A stretch of 64,000 nucleotides of DNA, from positions 41,683,501-41,747,500 of the forward strand of contig NC_068558.1 in NCBI RefSeq assembly GCF_022201045.2, read 5' to 3'. Origin of the DNA: Citrus sinensis (Eukaryota > Streptophyta > Magnoliopsida > Sapindales > Rutaceae). This document shows positions 1-13,356 of the stretch, in pieces. Position numbers and translations under genes: made by a program. How positions within the stretch are numbered: position 1 is the stretch's first letter; each line of letters begins with the position of its first letter. Below the pieces are notes generated by a model. It searched no databases, was not told the origin of the DNA, and saw nothing but the letters and a program-made list of their open reading frames with translations.

Positions 1-3000
1 TTTTTTCCAAAAATGATTTGATATTTATAAAATTTAAAACTATTTAGATCGCTGTCTTTATACGTGAAGTAGCGATTTGTCTTGTTTAAAAGCAGGTTAA
101 GGGGCGCAAAAGCAGTAGTTTTTAACTTTAGTTCGCAGGTGAGAAGTCAGAACTCAGAGCTCTCAAACTCATTGCCAATTAGTAACAGAGAAGAGAGATA
201 AAGGAGAACAAAAAAAGAGAAAAGGCGGGAACAAAAGTAGTTGTTATTTTGGACATTTTTGACACATTTTACTTTTTGTCCCCCTTGTCAGTAAAAAAAA
301 AAAACTTCTTTTGACCCCACACCTACAACATTTGTCCTTTTAGTATTCTTAATAAATTACTAGTGTTCCTTCGGTTTTTCTGTATTTACATATTCACCCC
401 AAAATAATTGTGAAATCTTTTTAGCAATGTTTTGATGCAAAAATATATTTGACAAATTCTTATTTGTAAGTGATTGGAGAATAAAAATTTCACACAGTAA
501 AAGAGCAATCCTTACCTCTTATTATTACTAAAATTCGGATGACTGTTGAGAAAAGTTGTTATTAAGATAAATAAAACTACTTAGAAATAATAAATTCTAA
601 TAATTCTAATAATTCTAATAATTCTATCTATAACCACCGTCGAAAGTTTGTTCCAATAAGAGAACAAAGAGACGCATTACAAGTTCGTCACATTAATTTA
701 TCACTTCGAAAATAATTGGAAGGCATCCACCAGCGACTTTAATGGACGCAATCAATGTTAATGGAGCAATCGGCTCCCAGGATTTGCTCACGGGCAGGAA
801 ATTTCTAGTGCAGACACACCTTCCAAACAAACAAAAAAATAATATCCTTTTGTTGAAATTGAAAGGCATTATTTGCTTTTTGTAATACATACATCAACGA
901 TTCTTTAGTTGACATTTGTCTACTCATCCGTAAACTTTGCGTAAGTGAGAGAGATTTTTCTCCTACTCAAATCAATGTAACAGCATCCTCTCCTGATCCG
1001 AGCATTACAGAATTTTTAATGATATTTTATCATGTGTCTTTTAATGAGAGTATATGGATAAGATTTAACATCTTTACTTTTTTTATTTATTAATACCTAA
1101 TTAATAACTGAGTTATTTGTTCATAACACGATCAGAGCAGGAGATAATTATGATCTCAAATCAATGCCATTTATCCCCTACTAATCTAAGAACAAACACA
1201 AAAATTTTGAAAAAAAAATCTATATAATTTTTTAAAATATGAATAAAAATGTATTTATAAATAAGAATAATATTATAAAATTATATTGTCATAGAGTTAT
1301 CGATGAAAATAATAAGAGAATAAAAAAAAATGCATTAGTTTTTTTTACGGTGAAATCGACAGCCTCCCATATCAGTAGTCAAGGAAATCAATTGAGTTTG
1401 ACTTGATTTTAGCTGTTGAAAATTTGGGCTTTAAAAATGTAAGCGGCTATGCCTTAAGATTAATGGGGTTGCCCACAATCGATAAAGAAGGAAGAAATGT
1501 TGTTTAAACGCACTTAGATGTATGTTTTCAGTAAAGGGCAACTTTATTATTTTCAAGCACTGCTTTAAAAGCATATCTCAATCAATTATAAACCTAGCAT
1601 TAGGATAATCCTGTAAATTAATAAAGCCTAATTTGTAGGCAGCATTAAGAACTTAGAAATATATAAACTTATTACAGCCATGAAATTTCAAAAAGTTTCT
1701 CTTTTTTATTGCGAAATTGATTATTTTCCTCACATGTTTCAAAGCTCATGAGATGAGATTTCGTGGAAGTTAATAATATTTTGTTAATTGTCACGTATTC
1801 TATTCCAAAATTATTCTTAGAGTCCATTCATTTTTCAATTGTAAATTTCTTCATTACAAAAAATTTCAATTATCCTCTAAAAGTTGTATATCATAATGAT
1901 GTAATTTTAGTAAATTTTAAGCGATAGATGAATGATTAATTTTACCAAATAAGAAAGGGATTTTGATCAATTTTCACCAACCAAGAGATGGTTGAATAAA
2001 AAAGAAAAAGTAAAGTGGCGTACATGTAATATTGTAATTAGGCTTAAGCTATAATTGAAACTTCCAAGGGATAAAAATAACCTTTACGGCTTTATTGGCT
2101 CGGCAAAAATTGATCCGTCGCTTCCCCTGCGTCAAAAAGGGAGAAAGAAACACTCGAAAGAGAATAGTGGGGGTGCGGCCACTTTCGATAATTTTATATG
2201 ATTCCTTTACCCACCACCGCCACGATGGGTCCACTTTGGGGTTTTATTAAAAACGGGCCCAATGGGCTCCACCCCAGATATAATTACCTTATAGCGCAAT
2301 AATTTGATATGATATGATACTGTCATATTGCGTGATGTTGATACCTCCAGCATCACCATCCATCGTTCATTCATCGATCGATCGATCGATCGATCTATCC
2401 TTTTCATTAACACATTAAAGAATACAATTATGAACAGGTAGGAACAAAAAATAGATGTTTCAGTATTTTACTTTCTAAGTCAAAAGTCATGGAACCCTAT
2501 CATCGGCATTTGTAAATTTGGGATGCATGGTTAATTGGGCATTTATAAATTTGGTCACGGACAAATATCACGCAATGCATGGAGTGTAGGGCCCTTTCGA
2601 TTCATGTCATGTGATTGTTAGTTTTGTTTGCATTGCAGCAGGGCTTTTGAAGTTAAAATGAATCGAACAAAAGAGAAAGATATTGTAATTCTCTGGGTGT
2701 TACATCAAATATGTAGGCTAGCTAAGGTAACTCCTATCGTTATAATTTTATTTGTTTGAAGGCCGGCCGGCCGGTCGGCCTTGTCTTCTAAATAATAACT
2801 GTTGCCAGTTGCCCCACATCACTTCCATCATAAGTCGGTATTTGCATTTGCTTTGCACGCCTACTTATTGATTGTGTATGTGTAGGGGGGCATCCAATGT
2901 TGTATCGTCACTTGTCACGGAGGGTGCATTTTGCACGCTAGGCACGTGTCATCATTCACCATTGTGGCTTTATCCGGGCGTGGAATATTGCCGCGTGTTA

Positions 3001-4997
3001 CCAGAAAATTTTTATAATGAGATAGGGGCTCACAAGAATTGTCACAAGCATGAATTCATATATTCATAATTCAACATAAAAAGTTTATCAAACATAATTT
3101 AGATGTCAAGACCTTTACCCTTCATATTAGGGGAAAAAGAGAGAGAGAGAGAGAGAGAAAAAAAAAGTAATTTCATTTATTTATTTATCTATTATTTACT
3201 CAAAAGATATATTTACCCTTATCCAAATTCTAAAAATAAGAATATGCATGTGTCAAAACGATATGCTAAATTAAGTGTTTCTTTCTTATAGTAGTTGCTG
3301 CAGTCTGTGTGCACTAATGAATTAAATTGAAAATTATTTTTATGAATCAAACTGAATATATGCACTAATACACACACTTACACACCCCCTAAATTTTGAA
3401 TTGACGATATGTTTGTTAAAGTCAAACATAAAGATTTTTCTCATGCTAATGCGGCTTGACTCTTAAACCGGGATGTTATGACGTGCAAAACAAGAAAATC
3501 TTGAGGGTGCTTAAAGAGAGAGAGAGAGAGAAAAAAAAAAAGCCAAAGAGAAGAGAAAACTTCTAATCTTTTGTGTTTCAAAACCAGAACATCTTACTTT
3601 GTAACATTGGTCTTTTAAAGGAAAACCTTATCGGATTTGCAAAACCTAGATGAGATGATACATGTACAAAGACATGCAGAATTCTAACCAGAGACCATAT
3701 CATAATTATTGTCGTATTTGGTTTATACTACCGACATGGAAGGTATAATTATCTAGTAATGACATTCTCATTTTAACAAAGTGAGAATGTCATTAACAAA
3801 CAAAAAATACAATCTTTAATATATGGAAATTTATTTATTTTTGTATTTTATTTGCATCCTTACTTCGTGGTGACGACATCCTCAATTTGTCAAAATGAGG
3901 ATGTCAATAAAATATAAAAATATAGATTCCAATATACTAACAAATAAAAAAGTATAGTTGCCAATATATTAAAGTCTATTTTTTTTTTATATTTATTAGT
4001 AGTATTCTAACTTTAATAAAGTGAGGTCTGGATGCTCTCACTAAAGAATATTTATATTTATACTGGAAAAATTAATTAAATTGAAAACTATGCACTTGTT
4101 GCTTGATCATGGGAATTTTGCATATATGGCGGGATAATATTGTTGCTCTTTGGGCTATTGGAGAGGCCCAATTCTAGAAGCTTGACATATCCGAGCACTA
4201 AGGAGTGACCCAAATAAATAACAAATTTTGCCAAAAAGATGCCAATATAAATATTATTAATCCAACGAAAACTAACTAATTACATCCAATCAATATCTAA
4301 CTATGCATTTAGAATAATACTAAGTAAATTACTTAAACTTCAACAATTGAGAGAGAAAATACTAACATTCTATGACAATGACATTGACACAAAATATTTT
4401 TTGCACAGTGGATTTGAATCCATCTTCCTCTTTGATTGCTAGAATAGATCTCTTGTTGTCCAAGTGGGGCACATGAATAATCACAGTTTAATTGTAAACT
4501 CTAACTTTCAGAAACTATTTTATATTTCAATTATATTTGAATATAGCATCTTTATCAAAAAGAAGATGCATGCAAAAGCATTAAGCAATTAGACTTATGT
4601 GATTAATGTGTCAAGAATTCAATTTAAAATAAAAAAAAAACTTGTCAAGAATTCAATTTAAATAAAAGTACTTGAGATATTGTATTTTATTGTATCTCTT
4701 ATTATTTTTCTTTTTAAATTTAAAATCACCCTTTAATCAATTTGTTAATTAGCTATTTATTTTTAAAATAATTAAAAATTTTATTAATAAAGATAATGTG
4801 TAACATTAATTATCTTTAATATTATATATTTATTACATTATTAATGCAGTAAAAAAAATTACAGTGAGACCCATTTCTATTTATAATGATACCATAAAAT
4901 AAACATGCCCACCAAGAAGACCAAAAAAGAAAGAAAAAAATAGCGCGATAAATAATATTAATAATTAGCGGCATCATCAGGCCCTTCCAAGTCGAGC
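1..4997. other. Intergenic region upstream of the BSD gene; no gene recognised
   Basis: AT-rich noncoding DNA. Short frames here resemble no family I know. Small items seen: a 9-bp minisatellite (unit AATTCTAAT, about 4 copies) at 593-627, an ATCG tetranucleotide run at about 2372-2395, a GC-rich palindromic GGCC run at about 2761-2780, and GA tracts at about 3129-3150 and 3515-3530. A MITE-like segment at about 3740-4060 is listed separately. Confidence 0.6.
3740..4060. repeat. MITE-like segment with two nested hairpins
   Basis: Two perfect inverted repeats lie about 100 bp apart. AATGACATTCTCA at 3758-3770 pairs with its complement at 3782-3794, and GACATCCTCA pairs with TGAGGATGTC near 3876-3902. 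The stems are diverged copies of each other. The following AT-rich text (AATATACTAACA..., AGTATAG...CCAATATATT) recurs in diverged form at about 22790-22930. This is inferred to be a dispersed non-autonomous element; no target duplication was identified. Confidence 0.45.
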
Positions 4998-7900
4998 ATG
5001 GACTTTACTTCATGGTTTCGGCGCAGTAGCGGTAAAAAACCCAAAAACCAAAATCAACCAACAAAATCAAATCAGCTGCAAGAATATGAAGAAGAACTTC
5101 TTGGAGTCACTGATCAATTACTCGATCATCTCAAGACCTTCACTTTAGATACATTCAAGAATTTCCCATTTAAAGGTTCTTTTTTCTTTCTTTTTTGTGT
5201 GTATTTACTGAATGGAGTGCTTTTTTCTTTCTTTTCTTTTTTCCGTGTGTTTACCGAATAGAGTTTTTTTTTTTTTTCCCCTTGTGATTAAACACAAGTT
5301 TTGTTGGTGATGAACTAAAGGGTTGCTTAAATTTAGCTTACTTTAGAGGAATCTGATGCAAGTTCGAATTTTTTATATCTATCTGTTGGATTAAAACGCT
5401 GCGTATTGGTTGAATTTGGTGCAGATGATGATGAAGCTGCTTATGACGTGGAAGCTGCAACAAATTCTTCAGGGAATGTACGGAAGGATCTCTCTGAGTG
5501 GCAGGAACGCCATGCTTTTCTTGTGCTTTCAAAATCTAAGGTTTCAATTTCTTACTCTTTTTGGTCACTTTGTGTGAAATTCATTTAGGAAGTAGGGTGG
5601 TTAGTCACATTATGTTTCTTTTTTCAATTTTGGCAATTTGAGTTGAAACTTCTGCTGTAGATTAGCTTGTCAGCTTGCATTATAAATGCAGTTTCTTGTA
5701 TATATGAGGCTAGTACTAATTCTTTGTATTGATTGAAGTGATCATGTACTGCTGTGATGCACTTTGTAGTAGAAGTTAATGCATTTTTGAAGTGATAGGA
5801 GGAGTAGACTTCTATTTCCGGGACATATTATGAAACTAGAAAGTCAAAACTATGAAATTACATGGTTAATAAACTCGATATTACATACTAGCCCTAACGG
5901 TTCTTCTAGTAACTAATCTTGGTTTCAGAAAAAAAAGGATGAGTCAGATTGGATAATGCCAGTCAGAAATACGAGACCTGTAATCAAGCATTTTTTTTAT
6001 TCGGCAAGCTCTAAGTAGGAATAAATGTAAAGAAAGCCTTCAGTCTCACGTGGACTTGAAATCAAGTTTAGACTGTCATCACAAACAGGGAATTTTTTTT
6101 TTTTTTTAAGATCTGCCATTGTTATGCTATAATTTATTAAGCACAGATTGTAGGAATTTATGATGTTAGAAACTAGGTTGGATAATTTAGGTATCTCTAT
6201 TATGATGTCACATAACTGAACCTTAAACTGTGTTTCTATGAGATTCTCATTTGGAAAATAGTGATCAGCCATTCAATTCTTATTGGCATGCTAAGATACC
6301 ATACCGCCAAAGATATAACATGCACACAAATAGTATTAACAACCCTGTCATAGTTTTGAAACTTTGAATGGAAACTAAATGTTAAGAGTAAGAATGTGGT
6401 TATATCTGTTGGCAACTTGGCTAAACATCTCTGTACCCTATCTTTGCTGCTTTGATTAGAGGTTTTTCTTTGAACTTTACACTTTGAAAGTGTTGTGATA
6501 TACCTGATGGAGTATTGTTTGATTGTGCCCATTAAATTCTATGAATTGTATTAGATTGTGCCTAGTAAATTCAATGAAGTGTATCTTTTCAGTGATACAA
6601 AAATTTTAGTGCTTGTCAATTATATCTGGTAAACTGAATATTATGTACTGTTCTTTAATTGTTAGATTGATAGCTTAGGCAATTGATCTGTCTAACTCGT
6701 ACTAATTGGTATCTGAATTGATTCTGCTTATCAACTTTATGTTTGCTTTTTGCCAGGAACTTTCTCATCTTAGATTTAGGCTGTGCCCTGCCCACTTGAA
6801 GGAACAACAATTTTGGAGGATCTACTTCATGCTTGTCCGTGACTATGTGTCTGAGTAAGTAGATGAGTTTTCAGTTATTCTCACATGATGTGGCTGAGTA
6901 AGTTGATGAGTTTTCAGTTATTCTCACATGATAAGTAGAACTTGTTGTTCCAAAATCTATGCATATGGTATACTTTTCACTTTTCAGTTGGGTCCTGTGT
7001 TTCTTCGATTTTCTTTTGGGTGAAGTGTTGCAACTGTCTTCCTCTTATTAAAGCAAATTCTATCTTACTTATCAAATCAAGAGGACGAAAAGTTGTTTTG
7101 GTGTTTGTACATCTATGTTTTTTGTAAAAATGGTATGGTGTTTAAAGAGTGCCTTGTGGCCTATTTTTTTCATTGTATTATGATCCTATTATTAAAATAG
7201 CACCTTCATTTTACTTCTTAGAAGTACAATCCTATGATTTAAATTAACTATTTTCCTTGGTTTAATTGTTAGGCTCACTTGAATAGTATAAGTCTTCCAA
7301 TTTGCTTCCCTTTGAGTAGGCCCTAAGTGTTATAGGGAGTTCAATGGAATTGTCTTTGGTTTCGTGTTCGTAACAAGAATCCTTGTACTTCGTGGAGAAT
7401 TTATGCCCTACTTTCCCTTTGGTGATTGACTAAATCCACGGAAAAAAGCTGAAAAACCTAAAATGGCATATTTGCTGCTTGCAATACATCTTCATGTTCT
7501 TCTCAAGTCACCGTGTTTTCATTGTGTGCATGCTTGACTATTGTGATGATAATTAAGGGCTTATGACTATCCTATGGGGCTGCAAAGAATTTATTTAGTC
7601 ACAATTGAAGTAGATATTTTTGTCATGGTTAAGGGATGCTACTAGAATGAAGGCTTTTGGAGCACTTGAAACGTAGGTCTATTTTTGTGCAGGATTAGCA
7701 AAATAGAGGAAGAAAGGTATACTTCCCTTTTAAGGCTTAGAAATGTACATTTGAAGGAGGTAAAAATTAAAACCTAAGTAAACTACTAATTGACAGAAAG
7801 AAATACACTTATAACTTTTGTCCATGAAATTTTATGGTGATGAAGTATTGAAAGTTCTACATAAATGTTGAATGGTGTGATTTTGCATGGATATGAAAAT

Positions 7901-8634
7901 GAGATTAGAATTATTGGATTATTAATCTGGCTGTGTTTTGTTAAAGAGCTCATATTAGAAATCAGTTTGTGTATGTTAAGACTTAAGAGTGTGTGAATCT
8001 GTTACAATTGATGTAAAGTTCCACATGATGGCATTCTCCCTAAACTTTTTTTTTTTTTATGAACCTTGACAACAAAGCATAAGCTCAGGTATTTGTTAGT
8101 GTATGTTGCGGACCTAGAAAAGGAAGTTTTATATGCTGACATTCTGATAATTCTGTTGTGGACTTTGGAAAAGCCTTCATTCAGATATTAGATAGATTAT
8201 GTTATGGAGCCTATGAAGGATGAAAATAGTTTAATTAATTTTTGGAGGCATTGTTTAGAAATGTGAATTAGCAGTTGCAGTTCATCATAGCTGATACTAG
8301 CTGAGCATTTAGTTCTTCGAGTTTTGCTCATGCCAAGGTTAAGAGTGTGACTTGTATGCAAAAATTACTAAATAAATAAAGGTGTGTTTGGTAACTCAAG
8401 CTAGAATTGCTCTTTTGTGTCTCTGTTCACGCAGTGTCATTAAACTAACTTGTTTGCCCTACACTGAAGATGTGATTTCTTGTACATGTTAACAGATATG
8501 AGATACGTGCTATACAACGAGCTAAAATCAAAAGCATGGCTATGGAAAATGAAGAAAAGCCAAATGCCAGTGCATATGAAGTCGAAATGGCAGAAACAAA
8601 GCAAGCAGCTGTTTTATCTCCTTCAACACCATGA
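4998..8634 (+). CDS. BSD-domain-containing protein, 4 exons, 176 aa
   Basis: Exons 4998-5175, 5425-5540, 6757-6854 and 8496-8634 join in frame to 531 nt. The N-terminus (MDFTSWFRRSSGKKPK) is followed by an acidic linker. The BSD domain covers about residues 85-130: W85 in EWQERHA, then LRFRLCP, then the diagnostic F117-W118 pair in FWRIYFMLV. The domain is named for BTF2-like factors, synapse-associated proteins and DOS2. Plants have a family of small BSD proteins of this size, whose biochemical role I do not know; a part in transcription or membrane traffic would be speculation. The start is the first ATG after an in-frame leader. Introns 1 and 3 are phase 1 and phase 2. Exon 3 ends at a GTAAGT donor that is copied 43 bp downstream. 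The 3' UTR probably ends near 9.06 kb. Confidence 0.85.
6851..6936 (+). repeat. 43-bp tandem duplication spanning the exon-3 donor of the BSD gene
   Basis: The segment beginning CTGAGTAAGTAGATGAG is repeated almost exactly with a 43-bp period (first copy from 6851, second from 6894). It contains the last bases of exon 3 and its GTAAGT donor, so two near-identical donor sites stand in tandem. Confidence 0.85.
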
Positions 8635-10817
8635 AATCACGATTTGGATATTCGATTTGGGGATTGAGCAGGTATCTGTCTGTTTTTGCTTGTAAAAAAC
8701 AGCTTCATAATCATTATTGGTACAGTGTTTCTGCTGAATTAACCATGCACTAAGTGCTTTACTAGTGGAAATCATGTATTTTGGATTTGCTAGTCTTCTT
8801 TGTCATTTCTTGTGAACTCACACTGTTATTTTGGCCTGGCAGTAAATCATATGATAGTAACTCAATGGGATGGTTTGAAGATGAGAAATGCAGAACCATC
8901 AGATTTGAACCTAGAAAGAATCTGAGATTTTTTTTTTTTTTTTTTTGGGGCCATAGTGGTTGCCGATTGTGTTATCCATTCTTTGTAGTTGTAATGTCAT
9001 TAGCAAATTTCAAATTTAACTAATGGCTTAGAATCTGATGCCCATCACATTTTCTTTGTTCTTTGACCATGACTCTCTCTCTCTTAAATAGTAACTCAGA
9101 TTGAATTATTAAATTATGATTTTTATTAATAAAGAATATTTAAGTTTTTATTTATTAATTTTTAAAAAATTACAATATTGATCAGCTACTGGAAACAAGT
9201 TTCATACTGCCCAGTTCGTATGTGGAAGTATGGAACGACCAAAGTGGCCGGAGCAAAAGGTTGCCTTAACAATCAATTTTTAATTGTCTCAGAGCCGTTG
9301 ATGGCCTAAAAAACAACTTGATCATTCCAGCAAATGAACAAGCTTGCAGACCAGAGACTGCATAAAATTAGAATGCTTATGTGAAGTTATACATTATGTA
9401 AGAGCGCACACACATGGCGACGTATTATATGTAAGTGTAGAGCAGGGATCTATTGGTATTGGGGAGCAAGATCCTGGTAAAACATCAAAGAAATTCACAA
9501 AAGCTCTGAGGTGAGTTTCCATTTCGCTATGCTATCTTCACGCACAAGTCACAACTACCTGATATTTAGAAAAGAATAGAAGGGATCAAAGCATAGTAGG
9601 ATACATCACCGAATTCATGATGAAGATGCCGCAAAAATGCAAATGCAACATGTGATGCATAAATCTGCTCCAGAATCCGTACGAGGTCCCCATGTGAAGA
9701 ATAATAATGCGGCAGAATTGCTTCAAACAAGGATGGTTTGGATGAATGTGATTCTGTGAATGTGAATGCCCACTTGACAAAAACTGCACAGCTTTTTCCA
9801 CCACAGGTTTCAAGTAAAGTTAAAATGAAGAGCAAAAATCAATCAATATAAATGCCCGCTGTCAGAAAGATCCTCCTCATCCTCAACTAAGATACCACTG
9901 AGCAACCCCAGACTGCTTGGGTAAAATCCCAGTCCTTAATCCATCATCATCATTAAACCGCAGATAGCAACATGAAAAATGTGTAAAGAAGGCCAAATTA
10001 ATCTACCGCGTTCAAAAACATTAATGAAAATATTTGGGCCGAGGTTTGGGGTAAGGGAAGAATGTGGTGCCTATTGTGAATTGTACCGAATTTTAAAAGT
10101 ATCTGGTACTGAGTTTGTATCTATAACCAATATTTACCAGTCAAGATTTACTTGCATGCATTCCTTGCAACGTATTCTTATCTAATACTGATAAGAATAC
10201 GTTGATTGTGTCCTTGATTAATGACATTGACCAACCAATATCACCACAAATCCAATTCTCACAACAGGCCAAAACAATCAAATTGTAGATTTGCAAAATG
10301 ACATACATCACTATCATAGCTAAAAATTGAAGTGCAGCTTGTGTTTTATCTGATAACAGGTATTGAGAGATTGACGGTGGGGGAAAAAAGAAAACCGAAG
10401 GTAAAGACAAAAGCATTAAAATGACAACTGAGTAGCATTTATTTCCAAAGAGCATCCACGGTTCATCTTCATCCCTAGTTTCTGCTATAGACAAAAGTTA
10501 AATTTTCGAGGGAAAAAGACAGGAAGCAATAGCTAGTAATTAGATTTAAACCCTAAAAATTACAAATGATGAAACTATCAAAGACCCTAAACTAAACATT
10601 ATTTCTTCTTCCCCTTGAACATTTGGTTAGCGTGCAATTCATCAGCTCTGATACGTGACACTGTGACAGATCCTTAAATTACACATCTTAGTTCAAATCA
10701 TTCTTTACATGAAAATAGACCGGTGATGGAATTACACAGCACCAGCCAATCCCAGTCAATTCCTTCAAATCATGCTGAGCTGAAGGAAACAATTAACACA
10801 GATGAAATTAGCCCTTC
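8635..10817. other. Convergent intergenic region between the BSD and KRP genes
   Basis: Contains the presumed 3' UTRs of both flanking genes, a T-rich run at about 8929-8946, and frames on the minus strand at 9566-9835 (89 codons) and 10141-10494 (117 codons). I recognise neither frame, and neither shows splice or family signals. A perfect hairpin at 10168-10204 is listed separately. Confidence 0.5.
10168..10204. repeat. Perfect 15-bp inverted repeat, 7-nt loop
   Basis: CAACGTATTCTTATC at 10168-10182 pairs exactly with GATAAGAATACGTTG at 10190-10204 across the loop TAATACT. It lies about 0.6 kb beyond the KRP stop codon. It could be an RNA stem, a cruciform or the core of a small foldback element. 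Confidence 0.8.
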
Positions 10818-12832
10818 TTATGGCACCACTTGCACCCATCCGTAGCGTCCTGGGAGGGGCAAATCATTCACAATGTCAAAGTTGTACCTGCAAAATAAAC
10901 CAAGTAATGAGAAGACGATAAACTTTTCTAGCACAGTTGAATATATAAAATGCAACACAGAAAGCTTCAAAGCAAACAATTTAGAAATGAAAGTCGCATA
11001 CTTCTCAATAAACAATCTCTGTTGTTGTTTCTCTGCAGTGGCAAAGAATTCCTCAATTTCGTTTGCTGTGGGCATGATTCTCTGCACGCCATTCTGAACT
11101 CCTTGGTTAGTTGCAGGTGGTGAGCCAGTCAGTCTGGTGATGGAGCCGGGGGTTCCAATGGTGTCACCACCCCTTATGAAGCTACATGGTGTACTTTCCC
11201 TGGTACTCCTGTGCATAGCAGCAGCAAATTAACAACCATTAACCCAAGAACATGAACTGAATTTTCACCACAAGAACATCAAATCTACTACTGTACCCAT
11301 CTATATTCACATTAAAGTGGGAAGAAATTCCGATAACGAAGACATGTATTGAAAGGGCAAGTTCCAATCTGGGCAGCAGCATAAATACAATAAAAAGCAA
11401 GAAATCTGTAACTCTTTGACACACACACACTAGTAGTCCCAAATCAAAGTATCCCATACATGTTTCATCAGTCTAGAACTAGGCCCCATGAACATGACAT
11501 TTCAATGGTAACACAAAATGAGGCATAATACTTATGGATGCCACCGCGGCAATAAATAATCCACAATCTTTTTTTCGCATATCCCAAAAAAGACACTATA
11601 AAGTTTCAGCAATTGTTTTGCCAATCAGAAGAAAAGAGGACAGCAGGCCTAAGATTATAATGAATTCATACCAAGAAGATCAAATCAATTTGCAGATATA
11701 ACCCAATATTTATTTGTTCCATTGGTCCAGGATAAAAATTGAATTAACAGTGGTCTCAAAATAATTGATTAACAAACTAATGTGTTCAGAACATGCAACA
11801 TATCAGCTTCCACGTGATGGAGAAATAAAACTTGAACATCTTGAACTCAATTACTATGCTGAACAAAAACAAAAACTGAGTATTATTCATCGAAATGTCC
11901 CTCAAAGGTCACCAGTCACAAGCTTTCATGTTATCAAAGAAGGAGGAATTTTTTTTTTGGTGAATAAAAGGTGAAAAAAGAACATGATAAAAAAACTTAT
12001 TTAAAAGAGAGAGAAAGAGAGACAGACAGAGATAGAGATAGAGACTTTGATTGACGCCTTGTAACTTCAAATTTCAAAATATAGGAGTCTGGAATTTAAA
12101 AAACAAGAAGAAAGATTGACAAAAAACACATAAACTGAAAATATGAATACTCAAAAAACACATGAAGGAAAAAAAATCTCACATTTTGCAACATTTACTT
12201 GAACTGGAGCCTCGAAAAGAAACCAAAAGGGAGATATATTTTTAATGGGTTTGAAGAACAAAACAAAACAGAACAGAACAGAACAGAACGATTTCCCGCT
12301 TCTTTAAGAAAAAAAAATTGACAAGAATAAGAAAGTTTTCGGTAAAAATAAAAACAAAAGCATCAAGAGAGAGAGGGCGGATGAGGCACAGAAAGTTTGC
12401 ACCCAGAAATTGAAAGTTAAAGAAACAGAGAAGTGAAATAAGAAATAAAAACCTGTCTCTGGGTTCAAAGTCTGCAATGTAAATGTTGTCTCCAGAAGAG
12501 GCCTCAGGAGCACCCACTTCATTAGAAGCAACATTCTCCAACTCCTTCAAAGAACTTGAGCCCTTGTCTTGGCTTTGGTTTCTGTTGTCACCTTCTCCGC
12601 AACTAGTCTTTTCTCTGTCTCTGTGTTGCTGTTGTTTTTGTTTGGAAGGAGGCGGGGAGGACTTCTCGAGGCGGCGGCTCCTGAGCTGGAGGTAACAGAA
12701 TGAGCTCTCGTCAACAACAACGGCGCCGAGGCCGCTGTTAAGCCGCTGCTGTAAAGCTAGGGTTTTGGCTCTTGTCCGGACACCTTCCACCACCACTGCC
12801 ACCTTTGATTTCTTCTTCATGTACTTCCCCAT
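10818..12832 (-). CDS. KRP3: Cyclin-dependent kinase inhibitor (KRP/ICK family), KRP3-like, 3 exons, 218 aa
   Basis: Exons in transcript order are 12453-12832, 11002-11208 and 10818-10887 (380+207+70 nt). The start is the internal ATG of MGKYMKKKSKVAVV, the usual N-terminus of the KRP3/KRP4 group; the frame opens further upstream, but that part is not family-like. Next come VRTRAKTLALQQRL and CYLQLRSRRLEK (family boxes), a basic/Ser/Gln-rich linker, STRESTPCSF, and the C-terminal CDK/cyclin-binding region (EIEEFFATAEKQQQRLFIEKYNF... GRYGWVQVVP). KRPs bind CDKA-cyclin D complexes in the nucleus and restrain the cell cycle. The short last exon, joined within ...FIEKY|NFD, matches family gene structure. 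The C-terminus has Gly where relatives usually have Glu (GRYEW) and Val for Lys near the end. GA-rich tracts upstream at about 12943-12967 lie in the likely leader. The symbol is by resemblance only. Confidence 0.9.
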
Positions 12833-13303
12833 TCTCTTATTTTTCAAATCAAAACCCCGCCCACCACCCCAAAATAAATTAATCTTCCTCTGCAAGCCCT
12901 TTTTGTTTTTTTATTTATTTTTCTTTTCTTTTCACAGCAGAAAGAGATAGAGAGAGAGAGAGAGAGGGGAGCAAAGGAGGGAAAGAGGAGGAGGAGGAGG
13001 AATTTGTAAGAGGGTTTGGGGCGAAAGCGTGAGAGAGAGAGTTGGTGGGTTAAGTTTTAATTTTAGGGTTCCCGGTTTAAGGAGCATTAGTTTGTGCATC
13101 TCTTCTCGCGATATTTTGCATTTTCTCCTCTCGATATCTTTACCAGATATTTTAGCTAAGTTAACAGCGTGATTATTTGATTAATTAAAACGCACACCGC
13201 TGGGCTCGATCCAAATATCCATTACACTCAACTCAACTACCGGCAATTTACAGTTGAAAAAGCTAACCAACAACTGAACTTTACCATTTTCTAATTGAAA
13301 CCC

Positions 13304-13310
<7 letters not shown>

Positions 13311-13355
<45 letters not shown>
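13311..13355. repeat. (TC)n microsatellite
   Basis: About 22 uninterrupted TC units in the region upstream of the KRP gene. GA/TC tracts are common in plant promoters; no regulatory role can be shown here. Confidence 0.9.

Positions 13356-13356
<1 letters not shown>

Noticed and set aside
4405..4460. Possible tRNA or SINE box B (GGATTTGAATCC)
   Set aside because: No matching box A, cloverleaf or second copy found.
9566..9835. Overlapping 89- and 75-codon minus frames
   Set aside because: Two competing frames over the same bases and no recognisable motif; not supported as a gene.
10141..10494. 117-codon minus frame past the KRP stop, with hydrophobic stretches
   Set aside because: No family resemblance, no splice context, and it runs across the perfect hairpin; more likely 3' flanking DNA.
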